Shown piece after piece: positions 1 to 6,207 of a DNA stretch of 10,535 bases. The notes beneath the pieces were generated by a model. The model searched no databases. It was not told where the DNA came from and was given only the letters and a program-made list of their open reading frames with translations. The position numbers and the translations under genes were made by a program. The stretch is from an uncultured Actinomycetospora sp. (GTDB lineage: Bacteria; Actinomycetota; Actinomycetes; Mycobacteriales; Pseudonocardiaceae). The first letter of the stretch is position 1. Each line of letters begins with the position of its first letter. The stretch covers positions 1 to 10,535 of the forward strand of contig CADCTH010000387.1 of NCBI GenBank assembly GCA_902805495.1, given 5' to 3'.

Positions 1-1111
1 CGCCGGCCCGCCGCGCGTGGGCGAGCGCCTCCACGGGCCGACCCCGGTCGGACCACCAGCACGCGGCGCGCCGGTGCGTCCGGGCCACGAGCTCCGGGCC
101 GTGCCGGCCCAGGTCCGCGACGAGGTGCGAGCGCAGCAGCTCGGCGACCCGGTACTCCGCGCCCGGGGCGCCGGTGCCGGTGACCAGGCCGGTGCTGCGC
201 ACGAGGTCGTCCAGCACGTCGGCGGCGTCCTCGCGACCGGCGAGCTCGACGGCGAGACCCGCCGGCAGCGTCCTCGCGACGCTCACCCGGCGCAGGGTCT
301 CCCGCTGCTCGGCCGCGAGGCCGGTGAGCACCTCGTCGACGAGGTAGTCGGCCACCGGGCGCTCGTCGCCGGAGAACTCCGCGAGGAAGCGGTCGGGGTC
401 GGGGTGTCCCCGCAGCGACATCGTCGCGAGCCGCAGACCCGCGATCCAGCCGCCGGTCCGCTCGTGCAGGGCGTCGACCTGGGCGGGCGTGAGCCGCAGC
501 CCCGCGCGGTCGAGCAGTGCCGCCGCCTCCGCCCGGGTGAACAGCAGCTGGTCGGTGCGGACCTCGTGGACCCGCTCCTCCATGCGCAGCCGGGGCAGGG
601 GCAGCGGCGGGTCGCGCCGCCCGGCGAGCACGAGCCGGAGCCCGGGCGGCGGCCCGCGCACGAGCATCTCCAGCCCGTGCCGGGAGGCGGGACGATCGAG
701 GTGCTGGACGTCGTCCAGGACGAGCCCGACCCCGTCCGGCAACGCCGCGAGCCCCTCCAGCAGTTCACCCAGGAAGTCGAGCTCGACCGTCGCCCGGGAC
801 ACCACGAGACGGTGCAACCGGCTCGACGGCGGAACGGTCGGCAGGGCCGTGAGCGCGGCCAGCACCGCGGCCCACAGCCGCCGCGGGTCGGTGTCCTCGG
901 GCTCGAGGCGCACCCACGCGGTCGGCGGGCCGCCCCGGGTGGCCGCCACCCACGCGGCGAGCAGCGAGGTCTTGCCGGAGCCGGGCGGGGCGCAGACGAG
1001 CGTCAGCCCCCGGTCGGCGCCGCGGTCGAGCTCGGCCTCCAGCGCACGCCGGCGGATGTGCTCGGGAGGCACGGCCGGAGGCGTCACCTTGGACGGGGGC
1101 ACGCGGAACAT
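1..1111 (-). CDS. LuxR-family (LAL/MalT-type) transcriptional regulator, N-terminal part, partial at window edge
   Basis: The 370 codons in the window form the N-terminal ATPase part of a large ATP-binding LuxR regulator. Walker A, APPGSGKTS, lies at residues 41-49. Walker B, VGLVLDD, lies at about 128-134. Between them is the WVRLEPEDTDPRRLW segment typical of the family. Further on, LLFTRAEAAALL, TGGWIAGLRLA and FLAEFSG..RPVADYLVDEVL are classic STAND/LAL signatures. The sensor repeats and the C-terminal helix-turn-helix would lie beyond base 1; full proteins are usually 800-900 aa. The ATG at 1111-1109 is the only usable start, because an in-frame TGA lies about two dozen codons upstream; a GGGAGGG motif sits 2-3 nt before it. 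In this family ATP and an inducer (MalT: maltotriose) trigger oligomerisation and DNA binding; the ligand here is unknown. The gene is divergent from the small protein at 1323, and the dyad at 1167-1187 lies 55 bp upstream. Confidence 0.93.
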   Translation of the reverse strand, partial: MFRVPPSKVTPPAVPPEHIRRRALEAELDRGADRGLTLVCAPPGSGKTSLLAAWVAATRGGPPTAWVRLEPEDTDPRRLWAAVLAALTALPTVPPSSRLHRLVVSRATVELDFLGELLEGLAALPDGVGLVLDDVQHLDRPASRHGLEMLVRGPPPGLRLVLAGRRDPPLPLPRLRMEERVHEVRTDQLLFTRAEAAALLDRAGLRLTPAQVDALHERTGGWIAGLRLATMSLRGHPDPDRFLAEFSGDERPVADYLVDEVLTGLAAEQRETLRRVSVARTLPAGLAVELAGREDAADVLDDLVRSTGLVTGTGAPGAEYRVAELLRSHLVADLGRHGPELVARTHRRAACWWSDRGRPVEALAHARRAG

Positions 1112-1166
1112 GGCCCTCCCGCCGTGGTCTCGACGCAGCGGTCCCCGACGACGCCCACCTCGAGGG

Positions 1167-1187
1167 ACTACCGTCCGTCACGGTAGT
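1167..1187. promoter_or_regulatory. Inverted repeat (8-bp arms, 5-nt spacer) in the divergent luxR/small-gene promoter region
   Basis: ACTACCGT (1167-1174) and its exact reverse complement ACGGTAGT (1180-1187) flank the spacer CCGTC. It lies in the only sizeable gap of the left end, 55 bp upstream of the LuxR start and 135 bp upstream of the 73-aa ORF. No run of T follows on either strand, so an operator is more likely than an intrinsic terminator. A second small dyad, GTAG (1183-1186) with CTAC (1192-1195), overlaps its right arm. The binding protein is not identifiable; the adjacent LuxR regulator is the natural suspect. The rest of 1112-1322 shows no confident promoter boxes. Confidence 0.5.
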
Positions 1188-1322
1188 GGCTCTACGCGAC
1201 CAACGCCATCACGCATTCCGCCCGCCCGGCTGGCCCGTTCGGTCGGCGCGAGGGCGCGGGTCCGGCGCGGATGACCCTCTACGGATGAGGTCCACCGTCG
1301 CACGCCCGTCCACGCTCGACCG

Positions 1323-1544
1323 ATGACGGACCACCGCCGCTACGAGTTCCGGGTCGAACCCGCCGTGCCCGCGGGGTCGCGGGACGCCTTCTGCGACATG
1401 GCGCGCGAGGACACGCCGACCGGGACGGTCCTGCGCGGCGACATCGTCGACGACTCCCACCTGCACGGCGTCCTCGCGCAGCTCCGGGCCCTCGGGCTGA
1501 CGGTCGTCTCCGCCCAGCCGCTCGACCGTCCGGGCCTTCTCTGA
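1323..1544 (+). CDS. Small conserved hypothetical protein (73 aa)
   Basis: A 73-residue soluble protein with no signal peptide or membrane segment. Its second half (GTVLRGDIVDDSHLHGVL, then LRALGLTVVSAQPL) resembles a small protein common in actinomycetes. In that group a 'G-x-V-x-D-x-x-x-LHG-x-L' stretch is followed by a helix and a final beta strand, as in a ferredoxin-like fold. That resemblance is from memory and no function is established. The start at ATG 1323 has no Shine-Dalgarno sequence in the preceding 20 bases, so the start could be leaderless or slightly misplaced. The reading frame, small size and ending just before a hairpin support a real gene. It is divergent from the LuxR regulator and could be controlled by it (inference). 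The opposite-strand frame over the same bases shows no family signature. Confidence 0.72.
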   Translation: MTDHRRYEFRVEPAVPAGSRDAFCDMAREDTPTGTVLRGDIVDDSHLHGVLAQLRALGLTVVSAQPLDRPGLL

Positions 1545-1546
1545 CA

Positions 1547-1565
1547 CCGGGCCGCAGGGGCCCGG
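1547..1565 (+). terminator. GC-rich hairpin between the small protein and the UDG-like gene
   Basis: CCGGGCC (1547-1553) pairs perfectly with GGCCCGG (1559-1565) around the loop GCAGG. The stem begins 3 nt after the TGA at 1542-1544 and ends about 11 nt before the Shine-Dalgarno sequence of the next gene. There is no T-tract, as is common for actinomycete terminators, so it may end transcription of the small gene or may modulate read-through. Confidence 0.45.
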
Positions 1566-1584
1566 GAGCCGCCGTGGGAGGGTG

Positions 1585-2211
1585 ATGACCGTGCAGAAGG
1601 GTGCGAACGACTGGGTCCACGTCCGGATGAAGCGACGGGACCTCCAGCTGCCCCACGTGGCGCCGCTGGTGGCCTACGCCGACCAGGTGGCCGCGGCCTA
1701 CGACCTCGAGCCGGGCCAGGTCCCCTATCCCGACCCCGGGCACGGGGGCACCGAGGCCGAGGTGCTGATCCTCTTCTCCCACCCCGCGCGGGCCTCGGAG
1801 AACACGCTCGACGGGTCGGGCCTGCTGTCGCTGGAGAACCAGGACGACGCCTCGGCGGTCTGCTTCGACCACTGCGTGCGCGTCGGGCTCGCCTTCGACC
1901 GGCTCATGCTCTGGAACGCCGTGCCGGCCCCGCTGCCCAAGGGCACCAGCCAGCCGACGTCGCCCCACGTGCGCAAGGGTGCGGCGTGGCTCCCGGGCCT
2001 CGTCGAGCTCCTGCCCCGTCTCCGGGTGGTCGCGCTGCTCGGCACGGTCGCGCGCGACGCGTGGGCGCTGACCTGCGGCGACTCCGAGCTCCCGACCGTC
2101 GTGGGCCCCAGCCCCGGCGCCCGGGGCCTCAAGAGCCGGGGCGCGCCCGAGCGCCTGGCCGAGGTCTTCGACGAGGTGGCCGCGGCCGTGGGCAAGGCCC
2201 ACACCTCCTAG
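1585..2211 (+). CDS. Uracil-DNA glycosylase superfamily protein, diverged
   Basis: A 208-aa protein in the UDG superfamily, whose members cut uracil or other damaged bases from DNA. The fold signature is clear: a beta strand EVLILFSHPARAS (59-71), a segment SGLLSLENQDD (78-88), the strand-loop LMLWNAVPAPLP (107-118), a helix LPGLVELLPRLRVVALLGTVARDAW (136-160) and a late motif VVGPSPGARG (172-181). This order matches the 'LEAPG ... SG..S..N.D ... LWN.VPW ... LLPRL..VVL.G..A ... HPSP' pattern of a family common in bacteria. Two key motifs are altered: the APG loop reads HPARAS, and the His of HPSP is Gly (GPSP). Substrate and activity are therefore uncertain. GGAGG at 1577-1581 is close to GTG 1582 and ATG 1585 and ideally spaced (9 nt) for GTG 1591, so the start is ambiguous by three codons. 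The neighbours do not suggest a repair operon. Confidence 0.85.
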   Translation: MTVQKGANDWVHVRMKRRDLQLPHVAPLVAYADQVAAAYDLEPGQVPYPDPGHGGTEAEVLILFSHPARASENTLDGSGLLSLENQDDASAVCFDHCVRVGLAFDRLMLWNAVPAPLPKGTSQPTSPHVRKGAAWLPGLVELLPRLRVVALLGTVARDAWALTCGDSELPTVVGPSPGARGLKSRGAPERLAEVFDEVAAAVGKAHTS

Positions 2212-2258
2212 ACCGCTCGTGGGGCGTGCTGGGCGCCGCGCGCGGGCAGCCCGCTCCG

Positions 2259-3062
2259 GTGACCGGTACACGTCCCCTCGCCCTCGTCTCCGGCGGCTCG
2301 TCGGGCATCGGCTTCGAGCTCGCCGCCCAGCTCGCGCAGCGCGGCCACGACGTCGCGATCTCCGGGCAGGGCGACCGGGTCGACGAGGCCGCCGAGCGCC
2401 TGCGCGAGCACGGCGTCGCGGCCCACCCGCACCAGGGCGACGCCGGCACGTACGAGGGCGTCGAGTCCTTCTGGACGTTCGTCACCGACCTCGGGCGACC
2501 GGTCGAGGTGGCCTGCCTCAACGTCGGCATCGGGCTCGGCGGGGCGTTCGCGGACTCCGACCTCGCCGAGCACCTGCGCGTCGTCGCGGTCAACGTCGCC
2601 GGGCTGGTGCACCTCGCCAAGCGCGTCACCGACGCGATGCTGGCGCAGGGCCGGGGCCGCATCCTCGTCACGTCCTCGATCTCGGCGACCACCCCGACGC
2701 CCTACGAGACCGTCTACGGGCCCAGCAAGGCGTTCGGGTTCGCGTTCGCGGAGTCGTTGCGCGAGGAGGTCCGCCACGCCGGGCTGACCGTGACCGCGTT
2801 GCTGCCCGGCGCCACCGACTCGGAGTTCCACCACCGGGCGGGCATGGGCGACACGCAGTACGGCGACAACACGTGGAAGAACGACCGCACGCTGGTCGCC
2901 CGGCAGGGCATCGACGCCCTGTTCGCCGGCGACGACCAGGTGGTCGGGGGCGACGAGGCGACGCGGCAGCAGGCCGCCGACAACCGCGCGACGCCCGAGA
3001 CGGTCAAGGCCGCGCGGCACGCCGAGGGCGCGCGGCCGTCGGGAGAGCTCAGCCGAGGGTGA
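2259..3062 (+). CDS. SDR family NAD(P)-dependent oxidoreductase (first of two paralogues)
   Basis: Classical short-chain dehydrogenase of 267 aa (usual length about 250-270), a cytosolic NAD(P)-dependent alcohol/ketone oxidoreductase of unknown substrate. The nucleotide-binding motif SGGSSGIG is at 11-18. The catalytic Ser is at about 139-140 in VTSSIS, and the Tyr-x3-Lys pair is Y153 and K157 in VYGPSK. LLPGATDSEF at 181-190 is the usual PG segment near the C-terminus. The structural NAG motif reads NVG (88-90), a minor substitution. GTG 2259 is chosen because the Rossmann strand then begins a few residues in, as in relatives. GTG 2226 is an in-frame alternative, and neither has a convincing Shine-Dalgarno sequence. 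A short dyad, GCGGGC-A-GCCCGC (2242-2254), sits just upstream. The last 14 bp overlap the end of the convergent aldehyde dehydrogenase gene. It is paralogous to the SDR at 4580. Confidence 0.92.
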   Translation: MTGTRPLALVSGGSSGIGFELAAQLAQRGHDVAISGQGDRVDEAAERLREHGVAAHPHQGDAGTYEGVESFWTFVTDLGRPVEVACLNVGIGLGGAFADSDLAEHLRVVAVNVAGLVHLAKRVTDAMLAQGRGRILVTSSISATTPTPYETVYGPSKAFGFAFAESLREEVRHAGLTVTALLPGATDSEFHHRAGMGDTQYGDNTWKNDRTLVARQGIDALFAGDDQVVGGDEATRQQAADNRATPETVKAARHAEGARPSGELSRG

Positions 3063-4518
3063 ACGGGTCGCGGGTGCCGCCGGAGAGCTCCACCCACACC
3101 GCCTTGGTCTCCAGGTAGGCGTCCACGGCGTCGACGCCGTTCTCGCGGCCCAGGCCCGAGTCGCCGAAGCCGCCGAACGGGACGCTGGGCGCGACGACGC
3201 GGTAGGCGTTGATCCAGATCGTGCCGGCGCGGATGCGCGCGGCGACGCGGTGCGCGCGGTGCACGTCCTTGGTCCAGACCGCACCGGCGAGGCCGTAGGG
3301 CGTGTCGTTGGCGAGCTTCACCGCCTCGTCCTCGTCGGTGAACGTCACCGCCGCCAGCACCGGCCCGAACACCTCCTCGCGGAAGACGGTGTCGGTGGGG
3401 CGCACCGAGAGCACGGTGGGCTGGACGAAGTACCCGCCCAGCGACTCCTCCGACGAGCCGCCGTAGGCGATGGTCGCGCCCTCGTCGCGGGCGGTGGACA
3501 GGTAGCCCAGCACCTTCTCGTACTGCGGGCCGTTGGCCACCGGCCCCATCTCGGTGTCGGCGGCGAACGGGTCGCCCAGCTTGATCTGCGCCGCACGCGC
3601 GGCGACCAGGCGCACGAGCTCGTCGTGGACGTCGGCGTGCACCACCAGCCGCGAGCCGGCCATGCACGTCTGGCCCGTCGCGGCGAAGACGCCGGCGACG
3701 AGGCCGTTGGCCGCGGCCTGCAGGTCGGCGTCGGCGAACACCACCTGCGGCGACTTCCCGCCGAGCTCGAGGGTCGCGGGGTTGAGGTTCTGGGCGGCCG
3801 CGGCGGCGACCTTGCGCCCCGTGGCCGTCGAGCCGGTGAACGCGACCTTGTCGACGCCGGGGTGCGCGGCGAGGTGCCCCCCGACCGCGCCGTCGCCGGA
3901 GGTGACCACGTTGACCACGCCCGCCGGGAAGCCCGCGTGCGCGATCAGCTCGGCGAACCCGAGGGTCGAGCCCGGCGCGTGCTCCGACGGCTTGATCACC
4001 ACGGTGCACCCGGCGGCCAGCGCCGGCGCGACCTTCCAGCTCATCAGCAGCAGCGGGGAGTTCCACGGCGTGATCGCGGCGACGACCCCGACGGGCTCGC
4101 GGCGGGTGTAGACGAGGTAGTTCGGGTTCGGGCTGGGGATCTGGCGGCCCTCGATCTTGTCGGCCAGCCCCGCGTAGTAGTGGTACCAGCCGCCCAGGCC
4201 CTGGAGCTGCCCGAGCATCTCGCGGTAGAGCTTGCCCGAGTCGTTGACCTCGAGGCGGGCCAGCCGCTCGGCGTTCTCGCCGATCAGATCGGCCAGGCGG
4301 CGCAGGCAGGCGGCGCGGGCGAACCCCGTCATCGCCCCCCACTCGCCGTCGAGCGCGGCGCGCGCCGCGGCGACCGCGGCGTCGACGTCCTCGGGACCGC
4401 CGTCGGGGATCTCCGCCCACGGCTGCCCGGTGTACGGGTTCTCGGAGGCGAACGTCCGCCCCGAGATCGCACCGGTCGGTGTGCCACCGACCAGCATGGA
4501 CAGCTGCTCGAGGGCCAT
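3049..4518 (-). CDS. Aldehyde dehydrogenase (NAD(P)+-dependent)
   Basis: A 489-aa aldehyde dehydrogenase, the normal family length, oxidising an aldehyde to the carboxylate with NAD(P)+ in the cytosol. All catalytic landmarks are present: PWNSPLL with Asn153, KPSE with Lys176, FTGSTATG (227-234), general base Glu251 in LELGGKSP, nucleophile Cys285 in GQTCMAG, and EEVFGPV with Glu382. The C-terminus ETKAVWVELSGGTRDPFTLG is characteristic of an actinobacterial and proteobacterial ALDH group; the substrate cannot be read from sequence. The start is ATG 4518-4516, with AGGA 8 nt upstream. ATG 4527 is rejected because it is too close to that site, and the frame's long upstream extension only covers the antisense of the neighbouring SDR. 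The gene is divergent from the second SDR with a 61-bp gap and convergent with the first, so it is probably expressed alone but functionally linked to the SDRs (inference). Confidence 0.96.
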   Translation of the reverse strand: MALEQLSMLVGGTPTGAISGRTFASENPYTGQPWAEIPDGGPEDVDAAVAAARAALDGEWGAMTGFARAACLRRLADLIGENAERLARLEVNDSGKLYREMLGQLQGLGGWYHYYAGLADKIEGRQIPSPNPNYLVYTRREPVGVVAAITPWNSPLLLMSWKVAPALAAGCTVVIKPSEHAPGSTLGFAELIAHAGFPAGVVNVVTSGDGAVGGHLAAHPGVDKVAFTGSTATGRKVAAAAAQNLNPATLELGGKSPQVVFADADLQAAANGLVAGVFAATGQTCMAGSRLVVHADVHDELVRLVAARAAQIKLGDPFAADTEMGPVANGPQYEKVLGYLSTARDEGATIAYGGSSEESLGGYFVQPTVLSVRPTDTVFREEVFGPVLAAVTFTDEDEAVKLANDTPYGLAGAVWTKDVHRAHRVAARIRAGTIWINAYRVVAPSVPFGGFGDSGLGRENGVDAVDAYLETKAVWVELSGGTRDPFTLG

Positions 4519-4527
4519 GGTCCGCAT

Positions 4528-4557
4528 CCTGCCCCGCCCGGTCCGGATGGGGCCAGG
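4528..4557. promoter_or_regulatory. Imperfect dyad in the 61-bp ALDH/SDR divergent gap
   Basis: CCTGCCCC (4528-4535) and GGGGCCAGG (4549-4557) form an inverted repeat with one extra base in one arm. Inside it, CATCC (4525-4529) and GGATG (4545-4549) form another. The gap of 61 bp must hold both promoters, so any protein bound here could control both genes. No confident -10/-35 boxes are seen. This is GC-rich sequence where such repeats occur by chance, so the call is weak. Confidence 0.25.
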
Positions 4558-4579
4558 GTCGCACCGGGTACGCCTGACC

Positions 4580-5362
4580 ATGCCCATATCACGACCCCTC
4601 GCCCTCGTCACCGGCGCCTCGCGCGGCATCGGCCTCGAGCTCGCCCACGAGTTCGCGCGCCACGGCCACGACCTCGTCGTCAACGCCGAGGACCAGCTCG
4701 TCGAGGAAGCCACCCACACGCTGCGCACGACCCACGACGTCGAGGTCGTGGCCGTGCAGGCCGACCTCGCCACCGAGGACGGGGTGCGGCGCCTGTACGA
4801 CGCCCTCCCCCGCCCCGTCGACGCGGCCGCGCTCAACGCGGGCGTCGGGCAGGGCGGCACGTTCCTCGACGCCCCGGTCGCCGACCAGCTGCGGCTGGTC
4901 GACATCAACGTCCGCGGCACCACGCACCTCGCGTACCTGGTGCTGTCGGACATGACCGCGCGCGGGCGGGGCGGGGTGCTGCTGACGTCGTCGATCGCGT
5001 CGACGATGCCCGGGCCGGGCCAGCCGGTGTACAACGCCTCGAAGTCGTTCGTGCAGTCGCTCGCCGAGGCCATCGCCGAGGAGACGCGCGGCACCGGGGT
5101 CACCGTCACCTCGCTCATGCCCGGGCCGACGAACACCGACTTCTTCCGGCGCGCCGGGCTCGAGGGCACGCTGCTGGCCCGCTCGGCGGTCGACGACCCG
5201 GCCAAGGTCGCCGCGCAGGGCTACGCCGCCCTCGCCGCCGGGCGCACGGCGGTGGTCGGGGGCTCACCGTGGGTCAAGGCGCAGGCGGCGGTGAACGGTC
5301 TGCTGCCCGACCAGGTCAAGGCGGTGGCGCACCGCGTCTTCACCGCGGTGTCACCCCGCTGA
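4580..5362 (+). CDS. SDR family NAD(P)-dependent oxidoreductase (second of two paralogues)
   Basis: A 260-aa classical SDR with intact motifs: TGASRGIG (11-18) for the dinucleotide, NAG (86-88), catalytic Ser in LLTSSIAS (136-140), and Tyr151/Lys155 in VYNASK. The segment SLMPGPTNTDFF (178-189) is the usual PG loop. It shares its N-terminus (RPLALV-GxSxGIG-ELA) and general plan with the SDR at 2259, so the two look like duplicated paralogues that have since diverged. Its probable reaction is reversible oxidation of an alcohol or reduction of a carbonyl; the divergent aldehyde dehydrogenase could take the resulting aldehyde to an acid (inference). ATG 4580 is chosen for the Rossmann strand position. 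There is no clear Shine-Dalgarno sequence before it, so it may be leaderless. The SnoaL/NTF2-like gene follows after 33 bp and is likely co-transcribed. Confidence 0.94.
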   Translation: MPISRPLALVTGASRGIGLELAHEFARHGHDLVVNAEDQLVEEATHTLRTTHDVEVVAVQADLATEDGVRRLYDALPRPVDAAALNAGVGQGGTFLDAPVADQLRLVDINVRGTTHLAYLVLSDMTARGRGGVLLTSSIASTMPGPGQPVYNASKSFVQSLAEAIAEETRGTGVTVTSLMPGPTNTDFFRRAGLEGTLLARSAVDDPAKVAAQGYAALAAGRTAVVGGSPWVKAQAAVNGLLPDQVKAVAHRVFTAVSPR

Positions 5363-5395
5363 CCGCGCGCCGCCGCACCCGAGCATGATCCGGGT

Positions 5396-5767
5396 GTGGC
5401 CGATGTCGACGAGCTCCTGCGGCGGAACCTCCTCGAGGTGTTCGGCGAACGCGACGACGAGCGGCGGCGGGCCGCGATGGCCACGGTGCTGAGCGCCGAC
5501 GTCGTGTTCCACGACCCCGAGGGGGCCGTCCGGGGCCGCGACGAGGTCGAGGCCAAGGTGGCGGCGCTGCTGGCCGACGCCCCCGGCTTCGTCTTCCGCC
5601 TCACCGGGCCCGTGCGGGTGTCCGGCGACCTCGGCGTGCTGACCTGGAGCTTCGGGCCCGAGGACGGCACGCCCGTGGTCACCGGCACCGACATCGCCCT
5701 GGTCGACGACGGCCTGATCGTCCGGCTGCACACGCTGCTCGACGAGCCCGGCGACGGGCCCGCCTGA
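5396..5767 (+). CDS. SnoaL/NTF2-like family protein
   Basis: A 123-aa single-domain protein of the nuclear-transport-factor-2-like fold (SnoaL-like): an N-terminal helix pair (LLRRNLLEVFGERDDERRRAAM), then DVVFHDPEGAVRGRDEV, and beta strands including LGVLTWSFG and TGTDIALVDDGLIVRLHTLLD. The 'F.DP.G...G...I' and 'G.D......G.I...' patterns are the family hallmark. Members are small cone-shaped alpha+beta barrels, some enzymes (cyclases, isomerases, hydrolases) and many with unknown ligands; no catalytic assignment is possible here. The start GTG 5396 is the only start giving the expected N-terminal helix; the nearby ATG 5385 is out of frame. It lies 33 bp after the second SDR, which suggests one transcript, and it ends 3 bp from the convergent osmC stop. 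Confidence 0.85.
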   Translation: MADVDELLRRNLLEVFGERDDERRRAAMATVLSADVVFHDPEGAVRGRDEVEAKVAALLADAPGFVFRLTGPVRVSGDLGVLTWSFGPEDGTPVVTGTDIALVDDGLIVRLHTLLDEPGDGPA

Positions 5768-5770
5768 CGC

Positions 5771-6178
5771 TCAGCCGGCGCCGACCTCCAGGCGCGTGAC
5801 GATGACGATCGCGTCGCGCAGCAGCACCGTCACCGGCGTGCCGTCGACCACGGCGGCGAGCTGGGCCCGGGCGTCGGGGTCGAGGTCGGCGGCCCGGGCG
5901 ACGCGCCGGTGCAGCACCGGTGACGGCCCGGACTCGAGCGCCACGTCGACCTCGACCGACGCCCGGGGCAGGTCGAAGCGCTGCAGGAAGGTGCGCACCG
6001 ACATCGCGGTGCACGACGACAGCGCGGCCGCGAGCAGCCCGAAGGACGTGGCGCCCTCGGGCTCCCCGGAGCCCGCGGGGACGATGCAGTCCAGGGCGTA
6101 CCCGTTGATGTCGAGCGACACCACCCGACCGTCACCGTCCGGGAGGCGACCCCGGGCCCACGCCGCCGGCGCGTCCAT
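5771..6178 (-). CDS. OsmC family protein (single conserved cysteine)
   Basis: A 135-aa OsmC-superfamily protein. The central helix GLLAAALSSCTAMSVRTFLQ (47-66) carries the conserved peroxidatic-type Cys56. A C-terminal strand AIVIVTRLEV (123-132) matches the family end. Typical OsmC/Ohr proteins reduce organic hydroperoxides through two cysteines. Here the second site, normally the Cys of 'CPVH..L', is Thr114 (DGTPVTVLL), so the standard two-cysteine cycle cannot operate. Another Cys is at 31 (YALDC), outside the usual position. The protein may use a one-cysteine mechanism, or Cys31, or may not be a peroxidase. The start is ATG 6178, with only a weak AGG about 9-10 nt upstream. It follows whiB by 29 bp on the same strand and is probably in its transcript. 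Confidence 0.88.
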   Translation of the reverse strand: MDAPAAWARGRLPDGDGRVVSLDINGYALDCIVPAGSGEPEGATSFGLLAAALSSCTAMSVRTFLQRFDLPRASVEVDVALESGPSPVLHRRVARAADLDPDARAQLAAVVDGTPVTVLLRDAIVIVTRLEVGAG

Positions 6179-6207
6179 GGCGACCAGCCTGCCACGCGCC
6201 GGCCCGC

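Noticed and set aside
17..1186. A 389-codon plus-strand open frame over the regulator
   Set aside because: Low-complexity shadow; the minus-strand frame has Walker A, Walker B and other LAL motifs.
2242..2254. GCGGGC-A-GCCCGC dyad as an operator for the first SDR
   Set aside because: Composed only of G and C apart from the central base in a very GC-rich stretch, so chance is likely; mentioned in the gene entry only.
3042..3091. Repeated GGAGAGCTC near the SDR/ALDH convergent ends (3042 and about 3082)
   Set aside because: Both copies lie in coding sequence and the shared GAGCTC core is a common codon pair (Glu-Leu) in GC-rich DNA; no spacing or symmetry suggests a site.
4519..5205. N-terminal extension of the aldehyde dehydrogenase frame to 718 codons
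   Set aside because: The extra part is Ser/Arg/Thr-rich antisense of the second SDR. The usual ALDH N-terminus and an AGGA site support ATG 4518.
3250..5388. A 712-codon open frame on the plus strand
   Set aside because: It runs antisense to the aldehyde dehydrogenase and across the SDR in another frame. Its translation is Arg/Gly/Ala/Val-rich with no family motifs, while the ALDH has every catalytic residue. It is a GC-driven shadow.
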